Assembly: GCA_023091735.1 (NCBI GenBank)
Contig: JALKBU010000372.1
Coordinates: 1-44,361, forward strand
DNA from: Trichomonas tenax
Taxonomy: Eukaryota > Parabasalia > Trichomonadida > Trichomonadidae
DNA: 44,361 bases
Direction of reading: 5' to 3'
The stretch's first letter is position 1. Each line of letters opens with the position of its first letter. Below the pieces are notes generated by a model. That model was not told where the DNA came from. It was given only the letters and a program-made list of their open reading frames with translations, and did no database searches. Position numbers and translations under genes: made by a program. Below are positions 9,638-19,667 of this stretch, one piece after another.

Positions 9638-10243
9638 CTATAGTGGTATACTTCGTATTAAATCTTGATATCTTTGAAAGAAATTGATTATAATATCTCT
9701 ACTGCAACCAAGATACTTTGCAGGATCGAATTCTCGGCGATATTTGAGTGAGTATTCTAAACCCTCTAACATCTTGTTCACCCAAGATCTTGAGGGTTGA
9801 TCGACGTCATATTCATATGTTTTAAGCGTAAGACAAGACGAGTCTATGAGTGCTAAGAACCTGCATGCAATTTCAATTCGTCTTAGTTTTAATCGATGTG
9901 CTTCATTCCAGACATCCCAGAAATCAACCCACTGGTTGACCTCATATGATGCCTTGATGTATCTAGCAAGCTCTGATTGATCAGTGGGACTTAAGTAGGG
10001 GAGAGCTCTAGCTTCTGATCCTTTTCTCCAAGAATATCCTAATGCAGAATTAATAAGACACTTTTCTAGAGCTTCAGCGCGGAGGTTGCAGGACTGGAAG
10101 ACATTTCGGTCACAATAGCTATTGAAGAAATCAATTTGGATCTGGTGATATGTTCTCTTTTCGAAGGCTCTTTTCCGTAAGATGAAAATTTGCTCTTCTG
10201 AGAATCCATCTAGCGTGAGGAGGTCACACACAGCTTCATTCAT
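9638..10243 (-). pseudogene. N-terminal part of a pogo/Tc1-like transposase (truncated)
   Basis: A 201-codon open frame from ATG at 10243. It contains the segment SWRKGSEARALPYLSPTDQ (residues 72-90), helical HTH-like regions, and a closing segment SWVNKMLEGLEYSLKYRR. This is the arrangement found before the catalytic core in trichomonad pogo-like transposases, where such helices bind transposon ends. It stops at residue 201, without any DDE core. Catalytic-core remnants lie downstream at 8708-8960, so the gene appears broken in two. It could alternatively have been retained as a stand-alone DNA-binding protein, since this part has no internal stop. Confidence 0.5.
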
Positions 10244-11193
10244 CCAAGTTAAGCCAGCGATTTTCTTAATTTGTTTTTTTGAAAAATTTTAACAAAATTA
10301 GCATAGTGATGCCATGTTGAATATAATCTCAAAAGTTAGTTTTCGCCATTTTTGAAAAAAAAAATTGATGATTATCGCATAATAATCATCAGAGATATCT
10401 GAAAGTAAAGAATTGAGTTCTAGTAAATTTTCATATCAAAATTTCTGTTTGGAGCGACGGCTTGACATTTATAATATTATATCATAATGACTATGCTAAA
10501 CATTTTTACGAAAAATAGTTTTAGCAAATACACATATAACTAAAAAAGTGACGCTGCTTCGCGGCTCGTGAAAGCTCGTTAATAATTCGCTTTATTGAGT
10601 GCAATGTTATTACGGAGAGCGCAAATATGAGAAATTTATGGAATGTTGGAAGTTTTTCAGAGTGATTTCGTCCTTTCCGAAGTTATGAGATTGGACAATA
10701 GGAAAAAAATATCTAATCAACACTTGTTTAAATGGATTTTAAAAGCATTCGAACTCTATATTTGTTTTCTATCTTCGTTTTAGAATTGGACAATATAAGT
10801 TTATAATCGCAATCAAAATTGTTTGTTCAAGTCTTCTCTTATATGTACTCATAACCAATAAATTCTATATTGGTCATTAATGCGATTCACAAGTCTTCAT
10901 TTCTTTAATTCAAAATCATATTTAATATCATTCATTACAATCTTGAAATATAATATGTAATATGTGGACATCAATTTGTTAACTTGGTCATACTAAATCT
11001 TCGATGTTTATTTTTTGATTTTATATATTTTTGCAATCAATAAAAGGCACGCTTTATACAAATACATATATACAAAATCTATAAAATATATAGTTATAAT
11101 TGTTATCTTATCTTATGAATTTCGATATTGATAAATAAAAGATCAGAGTTAATCGGCAATGATCCTTCCATTCATTCGAATTGATTCTATGAT
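10244..11193. other. Non-coding stretch
   Basis: AT-rich with one GC-richer patch around 10550-10620. No gene, RNA or clear repeat recognised. Confidence 0.5.
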
Positions 11194-11733
11194 TCAGTCT
11201 GAGCAAATGCATATTTCTTGGTTAATTGTTTGATTTAAGCTTGAACATTGGACATATATGTCGTTATGATAATATCTTCTTCTATAATTTGAGCAGCCTC
11301 TAATCAAAGCAACTTTAACTGCATTATTAAGTCCATCAACGAGTTCATCATCGAGACTGATGTGTTTTGGAATGTTGAAAAGAGGATCAAGGCACATTTC
11401 GATGTCATCCTTTGTCTCTTTTAATTTGCGGATAGTTAATTGATCTTGTTCTTCAAATTGAAATTCAGGATCATCATATGAAAGTCTTTTCACGACATTC
11501 TGCTTGTTTATCGTTGTATCGAGTCCAAAGGTCGGTGTGAATGCTCTCGAAAGTGTCTGTTTGTAAACAGGACCAGCAATTTCAAATGTCAGCCAGAAAA
11601 CAAAGACCCAGCCAATAACAAAGCACACGGTAACTTTTTTCTGAAACTCCGTCATCTTTGGATCGAATGTTTCCCTGCGTCGTGGCATCAAATAAATTAA
11701 TAACTTTGGAAGAAAATTTATAAAAAGTGTCAT
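11194..11733 (-). CDS. Hypothetical single-pass membrane protein
   Basis: A 179-residue protein of unknown family. A short hydrophobic leader (residues 1-16) precedes basic PRRRE. One strong membrane segment follows at about 34-54 (VTVCFVIGWVFVFWLTFEIAG). The rest is a hydrophilic domain with a Cys-containing tail (CSNYRRRYY, VQCSSLNQT, EICICSD). NQT is a potential N-glycosylation site if the tail is lumenal or extracellular. ATG at 11733 is favoured because a TCATTA initiator-like motif lies about 20 bases upstream; a start at MPRRR (residue 16) is also possible. The function is unknown. Confidence 0.6.
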   Translation of the reverse strand: MTLFINFLPKLLIYLMPRRRETFDPKMTEFQKKVTVCFVIGWVFVFWLTFEIAGPVYKQTLSRAFTPTFGLDTTINKQNVVKRLSYDDPEFQFEEQDQLTIRKLKETKDDIEMCLDPLFNIPKHISLDDELVDGLNNAVKVALIRGCSNYRRRYYHNDIYVQCSSLNQTINQEICICSD

Positions 11734-11753
11734 TATCCTTATTTAGGAGTCCT

Positions 11754-11759
11754 TAATGA
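11754..11759 (-). promoter_or_regulatory. Possible Inr of the membrane-protein gene
   Basis: TCATTA on the minus strand, 21-26 bases before the ATG at 11733, fits the trichomonad initiator core. Confidence 0.4.
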
Positions 11760-11841
11760 GAGTGCGAATCTGACATGTAAATTTTGAAATTTTAACATGT
11801 TTTTGCCACCGTTTCCCCAGTTATTTTACGAATTGCTCCGT

Positions 11842-11895
11842 AACTGATGGCGACCAATGGCGTAGCGGAGCGAAGCCATTGAATCGTCATCAGTT
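11842..11895. repeat. GC-richer inverted repeat (stem-loop)
   Basis: The left arm AACTGATGGCGACCAATGGC (11842-11861) pairs with 11875-11895 with about three imperfections. The 13-base loop begins GTAGCGG. The unit is flanked by the short direct repeat TTGCTCCG (11833-11840 and directly after the right arm). The bases GGCGTAG at the arm/loop junction also occur at the same place in the 42805-42851 palindrome. Confidence 0.85.
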
Positions 11896-11936
11896 GCTCC
11901 GATTTTTAGCCAAAAAAGTTGTTGCAAAGGCGATCG

Positions 11937-12143
11937 CTAATTCTCCAGGCCATTCTCTGCGGTGCATTCACAGTTGTATCTCTTAATAACTCGGCGCTTT
12001 GCAAGCTCCTCGGTCTTACACCAGCCCTTCCAGTATTTCCGTACAAAAGCATTAAAAAGATCCATGTTCAAAAAGGAAAAAAAAATGCATTGAGCACAAG
12101 TCAAACGCGCATCTTTTATGAGCATAGGTAACCTATATCCCAC
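11937..12143 (-). CDS. Small ORF in a GC-richer patch, possible gene fragment (weak)
   Basis: A 68-codon ORF with an ATG start. It has protein-like content (RKYWKGWCKTEELAKRR) in sequence less AT-rich than its surroundings. No family is recognised. Its position beside a stem-loop repeat suggests a mobile-element or duplicated-gene fragment rather than a gene in its own right. The remaining stretch to 12453 holds nothing recognisable. Confidence 0.25.
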   Translation of the reverse strand: MGYRLPMLIKDARLTCAQCIFFSFLNMDLFNAFVRKYWKGWCKTEELAKRRVIKRYNCECTAENGLEN

Positions 12144-12453
12144 TGCATTATGCGCCCTAATTCATTTTTTTTTTTGTTTATTTTCTCGAATTTTCCCATT
12201 GAATGTGATTTTCTTTTGATTTTTTAGCCCAATGGTGGCACCATGGACATCGAATAACATCTCATTTCTGAGATCACCTATAGATGAATTATGAGCTGTG
12301 ATATCAAACATTATTCAAACTACAAAAGTAATTAGTTATATTTACCTTCTTTTAAATTCATAATAAGAGCTGCGATATGTTTTTGAATTACAAAAATAAA
12401 GAAAAATAACAATTTTTAGACTAAATAACAACAACATTAAACAAATATATTAG

Positions 12454-13479
12454 TTAACGAAATCCCGAACGTGTGGATCTAGTTTTGTGAAGACTTGGAA
12501 CTAATATTTCCGCTTTTTTGACTTTTGTTGTTTTTCCCTTTCCTGTTTGAACAGCTGCTATCTGTACATCATAGTTATGCATACGCTTCTCTGCTGCACC
12601 GATTTCTCCGGCCATTTGCCTCGATAAATCAATAACTTTCTCATTTGCCCATTGTTCGATAACTCTCAGCTGCTGGATCTGCTGATTCGTGAGCTGCTGT
12701 CTTTTGACTGACAATTCATCTCTCTTCTGCGATTTTTGATTTTCAATAATTTCTTGTTCAAGCTGTTCTATCTTTGTTCTCACTCCCTGCGCCTTGATAA
12801 ACATCTCATTTTTAACTAATCCTTCTTCTCGTGACTTTAACTTAAGTAATTCTTTTGTATCACGAATTTGCAATGCATCAATTTCCTTTTCTGAGTTTGC
12901 ATCAAAATCTGCCAACTCCTTACCCTGCTGGTCGTATAATAGCTGTACTTTCACCTTGATTTGAGCATCAAAGTCCGCTAATTTGTTTTCCCAGTTTTTA
13001 CGAATGTTATCAAGTTCATTTTGACATTCATCTCTCTTCTGTACCAGCTCTTGAATTTTCTGTTCACGTTTTTCCGTCGCTGCCTTTTGATTTGCTAAAA
13101 CTCGAATCTTTTTCATTATTTTTGTGACTTTATCGGCCTCAACGTATGCTCGCGTCTTTGCCAGCTCCGTCTTTTGCTGGTTTAAATTATTCCATGCCGC
13201 ATTTAATTGCTGAGAATTGTATTTAGATAAGTCTTTTCCTTGTTTTACGTCGTTTATAAGATTGTCAAGTTCCTCCTTAGTCACTTCTTGCTTGTTTTCT
13301 TCTAGCGGTTGCGTTTTTGGAGTCATAATTGGCTCAGGTTCACGACTCGGAGCTGATTGCGGCGGTTCTGTGTTCGTTTCTTCCGCCTTTTCCTGTTTTT
13401 CCTCCTCTTCTTTCGTTTCAATTTGTGTTATTGCGTCCGCGAGTTTCGTGTCCGTGACAAACAGAGAATCTTCCGCCAT
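12454..13479 (-). CDS. Coiled-coil protein (trichomonad-type)
   Basis: A 341-residue protein. The first ~55 residues are acidic and Pro-rich (EEEEKQEKAEE, PPQSAPSREPEP). A Thr-Lys-rich segment, KEELDNLINDVKQGK, starts a conserved head. Continuous heptad-rich coiled coil follows, of Gln, Lys, Glu and Leu from about 105 to 310, then a basic tail (KTRSTRSGFR). Such proteins are abundant in trichomonads and usually of unknown role, possibly cytoskeletal. The gene at 25787-26914 has the same order of parts (disordered head, short folded-looking helical segment, long coiled coil, basic Ser/Arg tail) and appears to be a distant relative. ATG at 13479 follows the sequence TTTTATAAAAA; no strict Inr is evident, though TCATTAAA lies about 50 bases upstream. 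Confidence 0.75.
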   Translation of the reverse strand: MAEDSLFVTDTKLADAITQIETKEEEEKQEKAEETNTEPPQSAPSREPEPIMTPKTQPLEENKQEVTKEELDNLINDVKQGKDLSKYNSQQLNAAWNNLNQQKTELAKTRAYVEADKVTKIMKKIRVLANQKAATEKREQKIQELVQKRDECQNELDNIRKNWENKLADFDAQIKVKVQLLYDQQGKELADFDANSEKEIDALQIRDTKELLKLKSREEGLVKNEMFIKAQGVRTKIEQLEQEIIENQKSQKRDELSVKRQQLTNQQIQQLRVIEQWANEKVIDLSRQMAGEIGAAEKRMHNYDVQIAAVQTGKGKTTKVKKAEILVPSLHKTRSTRSGFR

Positions 13480-14507
13480 TTTTTATAAAAAAACGTTTTT
13501 CTTATGTGATTGATTTTGCTGACTTTTAATGATATTTTTGTATCAAACTCCTTGTGTACATCAAATCTAATTAAGCATATTTCAAAAATCCACCATTTTT
13601 TCGTATTAAAATTTTATATCTTTGTTTACGAAGTGTTTACATTGAAAATTATATTGCATACTTTGATAGAGACATAGGCTAAGAGTTTATCCGAAAGAGC
13701 AGCATTTTAATTTTAAATTCGATATTCTTGTTATAATTCTTCAGATTTCTTTTTAGTTGATTATAAACAAAATGAACTGTCTTGTGTTTTATAATGTTGC
13801 AATAACTCTGCTGATAAAATCCATTTCTATAGTTCTACATTCAATGATCAATAACATCGAGATTTGTCGATTGAGTTCGACACAAAAATTGAAAGCAAAA
13901 GCAAATCAGGTGATTGACTGTGAACAATGACCTTGATAACATTCGTTAAATCTGTGATGACTTCTTTAGAAGTGCATATATTTGCATCAGATGTTAAATT
14001 AGGCTATTATTTCTATCTATGAACCCAGTGATGATGCAGCGAAGAGCGAATATCATTTTGTAAAAAGTGAGCATCAACTCTCTTTTGAGAGCTCAAAAAT
14101 GGAAATTTGTTGAAAAAATACATGAAATGTACATTCATGTGTGTTGTAGTGATAATGGTAATGATAATTTTTCAAAAATCATTGGTTTCATAATAATTTT
14201 ATCATTATGATCTAAATTTTTGACACTTTGTCAGATTCTTCGAGTAACTTTATCCTTCCATAACTCTCTATTCATGAAGCAAATCAAATTTTTATTGAAA
14301 TAATAATATAAATAACTATATATCATGTTATATGATCAAATTGCTTTTATTATGGATTTTTAATGCACTTTTCATGTAAGAACATCCTAAAAATCATAAG
14401 ATTATTTTTCCGATTAGAGTTGATAAATAATCTCATTGTGATATGTTAATTCCAGGGTATGAGTTTTAGACTTTGATTTTGCCAGTAAACTTGTTTTGAC
14501 ATTTTTC
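13480..14507. other. Intergenic stretch between divergent genes
   Basis: AT-rich, no gene recognised. It should hold the promoters of the minus-strand coiled-coil gene and the plus-strand 1.6-kilo-residue gene. Confidence 0.5.
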
Positions 14508-17500
14508 ATGTCATTTTTTTATAAAATGATGAAAGGAAAAGTGGATCATGAAACTCATTGCATGGTGAAGTTTTTTGAGAAACTTGATCACTTTCAAAAG
14601 AACCCAAATCTTTTATCGTCGGATTATCAAGAATTGCTAAAAAATTACCAAATCGATTATGAAAAAATTGTAAATAACCAGAAAGTGTTCAACAAACAAA
14701 TCAAATTGTCTTCAATTATAGATAATTTATCATTTCCGAGATACTTTGACGCGAAATTCTTAAGAGATATTTACAATTTATTTCGATCAATTTCTGAAAT
14801 TCCAGATTACGTCGGAATAGCAGTAATATGCTTATCTATGGGCCTATTGATGACGTCTCGCGATAATTTTCATCCTGAAATTGTAGGTAATATTTTAGAA
14901 TTATTTAATAAAATCTTAGAACCAATCGAACGAGATGCTGCCATTTACATATCTCCTCACCTTGCTTTAATGGCGATGGAATATAAAGTACTTACCGAGA
15001 ACATTTGCCAATTAACTTTAATTTCGTTATTAAATAGAATCCAACTGTCAGAAGAAAACGGAATCGAAATTACATGTGTTAAACGTATTGTTGCATTCCT
15101 TCTTCAATTACGAACACCATCACCACCAATTTTCGAGTTATTGACAAACTTGATCGATAGTGCTTTCAGTAACTACATTAAATTCGAGCAAGAAGAGATA
15201 AAAAACGCAATTATGATGCACGTTTTGACGTTTAATGTTTATGCATTGAAGTTTTTCATGAAAATCGCAAATCAGATGCCAAATGAATTTACTGTTACAG
15301 CTGCTCAGAATGTATACGAGTATTTAAAGAATAATAAAATGCCAGACTCAAAAAACTTTCAAGATTTAAACATTCCAATTAATAAAATCGATAAATTCCC
15401 TGCAGAAATACCAGAAACTCCTGCAATAGAGCCTTTTATAGACTCAAGGCCATCAATAGTTCTCAAACAAGAAATCGGCGATTTAAGTTCAAATTTGAAT
15501 CTCTTCCAAACAAAATTGGATAAAAATAAGAATATGGAACTAAGAGGTATCATATCAGCACTGCATTTCTCAAATCCTACTTCAATTAACATATTTTTAG
15601 AAACATTTTCAAATTGTATTGTTGGATCGGATGAAAGTTTCTATGAGTTGACCGCATTTATCATCAAAATTCTTAGACAAATGCCAGAATATTCATATCT
15701 TTTCCAATCAGTTTATTTAAATTCTCCACTTTTTAATCCGAAACAGACAATTTTTGGTCCGGATGTGATCAATCCAACACTATCGTCATTGAGAACAAAT
15801 ATTCTAAGTTTAATGGCTGAAAATAAGCAAAATTATTTAATCACAATTCTATTTCAACAATTCGAGAATTTTCCTTTCTTCATTGCAGATTTAACAGCGA
15901 GGCTCAATATAATTCCGATCAAGAACATGTTCATATTCACAAACGTTTGTTTAGAAATCATTATCAATTCATTAATTAAGATTTTGACAATTTTCAATGA
16001 TTTTCCTGCAGAATCGACAGAGGCTATATCCAGTATAGTAACGTTTATTTCCATCTTTATATCAAAGTCCAATTCATGGACTGCGTCGCAAACATTCATT
16101 TCTAAATACTTCCTCTTTTTGACAGATTCAATGCTTCAAGAAGTCATTCTCGCTCAGTTGCAAGATCTCTTAAATAACTCTACATGCACATTCGAGCTTC
16201 CTTTATCCGGATTATTAACTCAATTACTCGGAGATAACACTGTTAAAAGCAATAATCTCATCAGACGCATTTTAATAATAAGCTGCAGTTCAACAAACTA
16301 CAATTCGAACGTTTATGAAATTGTAAAGTCATTGTTAGACTATTTCTTGGAATATTTAAACAGATTCCCATCACACGACATCCTTCTGTATATTCTTAAC
16401 TTCTTAGAAGTCAAAGTTGCAACATCACCAGAATTCTTCATGTCAGATAAACAGAAACAAATATTATTCCAAGTCATAAAGAAATTGGAGCCGAATGGCA
16501 TAAATACGGAAACAATGGATCAGTTATTTGCTTTAACACAAGGATCATCATACTGTCCAAAGCCATATTCAGCTCTGAAACTTCTCAGACCGAAATTTAT
16601 TATTTTCTTATTCATTTCTTATGCCTTTGAACCTGATTTCTATTGTGTTTTGACAATATTAAATCAATCCATTTTGGCAACACCAGGCAATGCCGAGTCT
16701 ATATTAAGAGGGTACATTCCACATTATCTTCTCCAATTCTTGTCACAAGAAAAAGAAGGATGCATAATCAAAACAAAAGGAGATCAACAGTTTACAATGT
16801 TTATTCCTGATGATCATCGCGATGTTGCTTATGATTTATTCTTTAATATTTTAACATTGAGCTCTCACACAGAAACTAAAGCTCAGCTTATTTCTGAGTT
16901 ATACACATATCTTGCTCAAGGATCAACTCCGAAATCAAAAGAAATTCTCCAACGATTCATTGATGTCATTAGTACTCAAATTTGTTCTCCGTTGCCAGTT
17001 TTCATTGTTGGATCTGAGCCAATTTTCTCTGTCAGGGGGAACTTCACTGGTTTGCTCAATAAAGATTTTGCAATCACTTTCTGGTTGAAAGTTGATCAAA
17101 AACTTCTTTTAGCAAATAATCCACCAATAGAACTTTTATCGATTCGCGACAACAACAACAGCACATTTTGTCTCCAAATCAACTACAATCAAATAGAAGC
17201 CTATTTCCAAGATTCAACAAAGAGATCAAGAGTTGTTTTGCTTGTCGATCCATTTAAGACAAATCAATGGACACATTTCGTTTTCTCATATAATTACAAA
17301 GACCAAAAATTCACGAACTATTATGATATGGACAACTCCAGACTTTCAGAGTTCTCAAGGCCAAATCTTGGTGAAATTTCACAAATCAATATTGGTCATA
17401 CAAACATGCAATATCCTGAACTCAATTTCTGTTACATTGGACCTTTCTCATTCTACACACATCAAATTACACAGCAATTTGCGAACCAACTTGCAGCAAG

Positions 17501-19283
17501 AGAATACCTTGGACATCCAATCTTCACGAGCTTCTACATGAGGAAGATGGAGCTAATGAATTTCGCAAATGGTTTGACTATGTTCCCGTCAATGAAAAAT
17601 TATCACATGCCATTAATTGAAAAACTCAGCGCCCCAGCGCTTAAAATAATATTATTGTCTGTATTTTCAAAGAATACTGATCCAGAGTACAATCATCACA
17701 TACTGAACTTGTTCGAGATTATCACACATCGCGAATTCTTGTTTAGAGATTACAACTCGGAAATTCACATCGCAAGAAATATTAGAACATCGATGAATCA
17801 AGAACTGAGGACTTTTTCATGTTACAAAATATGCAAGAGCATTGCCCAGAGATCGTTTTCTCCTGCATGGATGGATGAGTTAGTATTGAATCCATGGACA
17901 TGGCTGAAATCACCCGACTTCAAGTTGATTGTCAAAGAATGGTCAGGAAATGTGATTGGTTATGAAAATGTTTATAATCATGTTTTATCTAATTTGTGCA
18001 TTGATTATTATTTAATGGCAACGAACAATTTAATCGAAAAAGAAGTAAGAGATTTATTTGAGTTAACAATCAGAAGGCTTTCAATGATCAAATGTTCTCC
18101 GCAGCATACACAGTTAGTTGTTGGATTATTACTTCATGATCTCACAGATGAATTGAAGATTGTCTTTCTTAGAACATTATCGTCTACAAGTGTTGAAAAG
18201 ATTGTTGTTTTGGAGTTTTGGAAGTTCCTTGAATTCAACTCTGCTGTTGTCAACACAGAGATTATTATGATGTTCATAAGAATAGCGCAAAACTTCCATC
18301 TAGTTTCTTTAGGACTTGTGAAAAAGTTGAGAAATTCCTCAAACAATATTTTTGATATTTTGTTTGAAATGGTTTCGAAAGTTCCAGATCTGTTTCCATT
18401 ATTACTTGGCTTAACACTTAAATTTGAGGATTCAGAAAGGAGAAACAAACTGTGTACTATTGATCCACAGAAGTTTGCTTCTGCAGGTCCTTGGTTCATT
18501 TTCCTAATTGCAAGTTTGTTCATGCCTGGCGCAAATGCACAAGCGATATTGATGTGGATATCAATGAATATACAGAATGAATCTATTGATACAATATCTG
18601 CTATTTTCGTTTTATTTATTTTATTGTCTTCAAGAACAAATCAAGAGATTTTGTCAAGTTTCATTGAGATGATTGCTTCGATTATTATCGAAGGAAGGAT
18701 TACGGATGAAAAGATAATAGACAGGATCTACTTCATGACGATTTGTTCATTGATTTTCAGGTTCGAGAACGGAGCAAGCGTTGGTGGAAAGAGTACATCA
18801 CTTGTGAGATCTAACAAAGCAATGTTCAATTACACAGAGGACTCTGATTCATTGGCTTCACTGATTCTCAATGGCATTGACACCATATTTGATCTTCCTT
18901 CGCGAGTCCTCGAGAAATTACCAATTTATTACGATGTTTTATTGGACGAGAATAAGAAATTACTTCTTGATGACAGAGCGTCAATTGCTTTGAGATTATG
19001 TGAGAAATGTCGTGAAGAAAGATTTGTTTTTGCAGAGATTATTGTTGGTTTCAGTCAAGGCAGAGGAGCAATAACGATCTCGGAATTCAGGCGTCAAGAG
19101 AAAGCTATTCAGGAAGCTAAAACTGAGTTCCAGTCTATAATTAGTTCTTCATTGAACTTTATTAATTCAAAGATTACTTTAGTCAAAAAAGATCTCGCAG
19201 AGAACATCGATAAGAATCTCAATCAAGAGTTCTATATGGCGAGCGAAATGATCAACATCAGAACGGATATGATGAAATTATAA
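14508..19283 (+). CDS. Large helical-repeat protein with lectin-like domain (neurobeachin N-half-like, no BEACH)
   Basis: The protein has about 1590 residues. The first ~830 and last ~550 are almost entirely amphipathic helices, consistent with ARM/HEAT-type repeats. Between them, at about nt 17040-17500, lies a beta-rich concanavalin-A/laminin-G-like domain (ITFWLKVD, TFCLQINYNQIEAYFQ, NQWTHFVFSYNYKDQKF, QINIGHTN, FCYIGPFSFY). This order (helical repeats, lectin-like domain, helical repeats) is that of the N-terminal part of neurobeachin/LvsA-type BEACH proteins, which act in vesicle trafficking. The PH-BEACH-WD40 end is absent: the frame closes after a short coiled-coil tail and no BEACH remnant follows. 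ATGs at 14508, 14526 and 14529 are all possible. TCATTTTTTT at 14511, resembling an Inr, favours 14526. The 14496 position is only a TTG. Family assignment is moderate. Confidence 0.85.
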   Translation: MSFFYKMMKGKVDHETHCMVKFFEKLDHFQKNPNLLSSDYQELLKNYQIDYEKIVNNQKVFNKQIKLSSIIDNLSFPRYFDAKFLRDIYNLFRSISEIPDYVGIAVICLSMGLLMTSRDNFHPEIVGNILELFNKILEPIERDAAIYISPHLALMAMEYKVLTENICQLTLISLLNRIQLSEENGIEITCVKRIVAFLLQLRTPSPPIFELLTNLIDSAFSNYIKFEQEEIKNAIMMHVLTFNVYALKFFMKIANQMPNEFTVTAAQNVYEYLKNNKMPDSKNFQDLNIPINKIDKFPAEIPETPAIEPFIDSRPSIVLKQEIGDLSSNLNLFQTKLDKNKNMELRGIISALHFSNPTSINIFLETFSNCIVGSDESFYELTAFIIKILRQMPEYSYLFQSVYLNSPLFNPKQTIFGPDVINPTLSSLRTNILSLMAENKQNYLITILFQQFENFPFFIADLTARLNIIPIKNMFIFTNVCLEIIINSLIKILTIFNDFPAESTEAISSIVTFISIFISKSNSWTASQTFISKYFLFLTDSMLQEVILAQLQDLLNNSTCTFELPLSGLLTQLLGDNTVKSNNLIRRILIISCSSTNYNSNVYEIVKSLLDYFLEYLNRFPSHDILLYILNFLEVKVATSPEFFMSDKQKQILFQVIKKLEPNGINTETMDQLFALTQGSSYCPKPYSALKLLRPKFIIFLFISYAFEPDFYCVLTILNQSILATPGNAESILRGYIPHYLLQFLSQEKEGCIIKTKGDQQFTMFIPDDHRDVAYDLFFNILTLSSHTETKAQLISELYTYLAQGSTPKSKEILQRFIDVISTQICSPLPVFIVGSEPIFSVRGNFTGLLNKDFAITFWLKVDQKLLLANNPPIELLSIRDNNNSTFCLQINYNQIEAYFQDSTKRSRVVLLVDPFKTNQWTHFVFSYNYKDQKFTNYYDMDNSRLSEFSRPNLGEISQINIGHTNMQYPELNFCYIGPFSFYTHQITQQFANQLAAREYLGHPIFTSFYMRKMELMNFANGLTMFPSMKNYHMPLIEKLSAPALKIILLSVFSKNTDPEYNHHILNLFEIITHREFLFRDYNSEIHIARNIRTSMNQELRTFSCYKICKSIAQRSFSPAWMDELVLNPWTWLKSPDFKLIVKEWSGNVIGYENVYNHVLSNLCIDYYLMATNNLIEKEVRDLFELTIRRLSMIKCSPQHTQLVVGLLLHDLTDELKIVFLRTLSSTSVEKIVVLEFWKFLEFNSAVVNTEIIMMFIRIAQNFHLVSLGLVKKLRNSSNNIFDILFEMVSKVPDLFPLLLGLTLKFEDSERRNKLCTIDPQKFASAGPWFIFLIASLFMPGANAQAILMWISMNIQNESIDTISAIFVLFILLSSRTNQEILSSFIEMIASIIIEGRITDEKIIDRIYFMTICSLIFRFENGASVGGKSTSLVRSNKAMFNYTEDSDSLASLILNGIDTIFDLPSRVLEKLPIYYDVLLDENKKLLLDDRASIALRLCEKCREERFVFAEIIVGFSQGRGAITISEFRRQEKAIQEAKTEFQSIISSSLNFINSKITLVKKDLAENIDKNLNQEFYMASEMINIRTDMMKL

Positions 19284-19500
19284 CTTATTTTTGTGCGAAT
19301 TTTTTTTTTAATTCTTGTGTTTTTTTAATAAACTATATGATATATTGTAAGAATTTATGTTACCTCTTCGTGCCATTCTATATAATATAAGTTATAACAG
19401 AAAGTATATTACCCAGTTTCACAATACTTTAGCCGCAGGTCTTAAGCAGATTGTATCAGGAATTTTGATTAAAGTTTGGTTGTTCGAAACAGCGCTGGTG

Positions 19501-19524
19501 TTTTTTTTTTTTTTTTTTTTTTTT
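19501..19524. repeat. Homopolymer T24
   Basis: Twenty-four consecutive T, then CC and six more T. A poly(A) tail of a retrocopied minus-strand transcript or slippage could explain it. The length is error-prone in sequencing. Confidence 0.95.
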
Positions 19525-19590
19525 CCTTTTTTGAGTCACCTTTCTGTAAACAAGATTTTTAGTGTCACCATTGAATAAAAATGGTGAATG

Positions 19591-19667
19591 TTAAATTATG
19601 GTGCAGCGATTTAGTTAATGCTAAACGTTATATATGCAATTGGTTCGACTCCTGAAAAGCCTTTTTA
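19591..19667 (+). other. RNA polymerase III B-box-like sequence with T-run, not a foldable tRNA
   Basis: GGTTCGACTCC at 19642-19652 matches the internal B-box (tRNA T-arm) consensus exactly. An A-box-like TTTAGTTAATGC lies about 30 bases before it, and T-runs (CTTTTTATTTTTTT) follow from 19661. The T-stem and acceptor arms do not pair, so this is not called as a tRNA. It may be a decayed tRNA or a tRNA-derived element. Confidence 0.35.

Noticed and set aside
19591..19667. tRNA gene
   Set aside because: The B-box is exact, but neither the T-stem nor the acceptor arms pair, so no cloverleaf forms.
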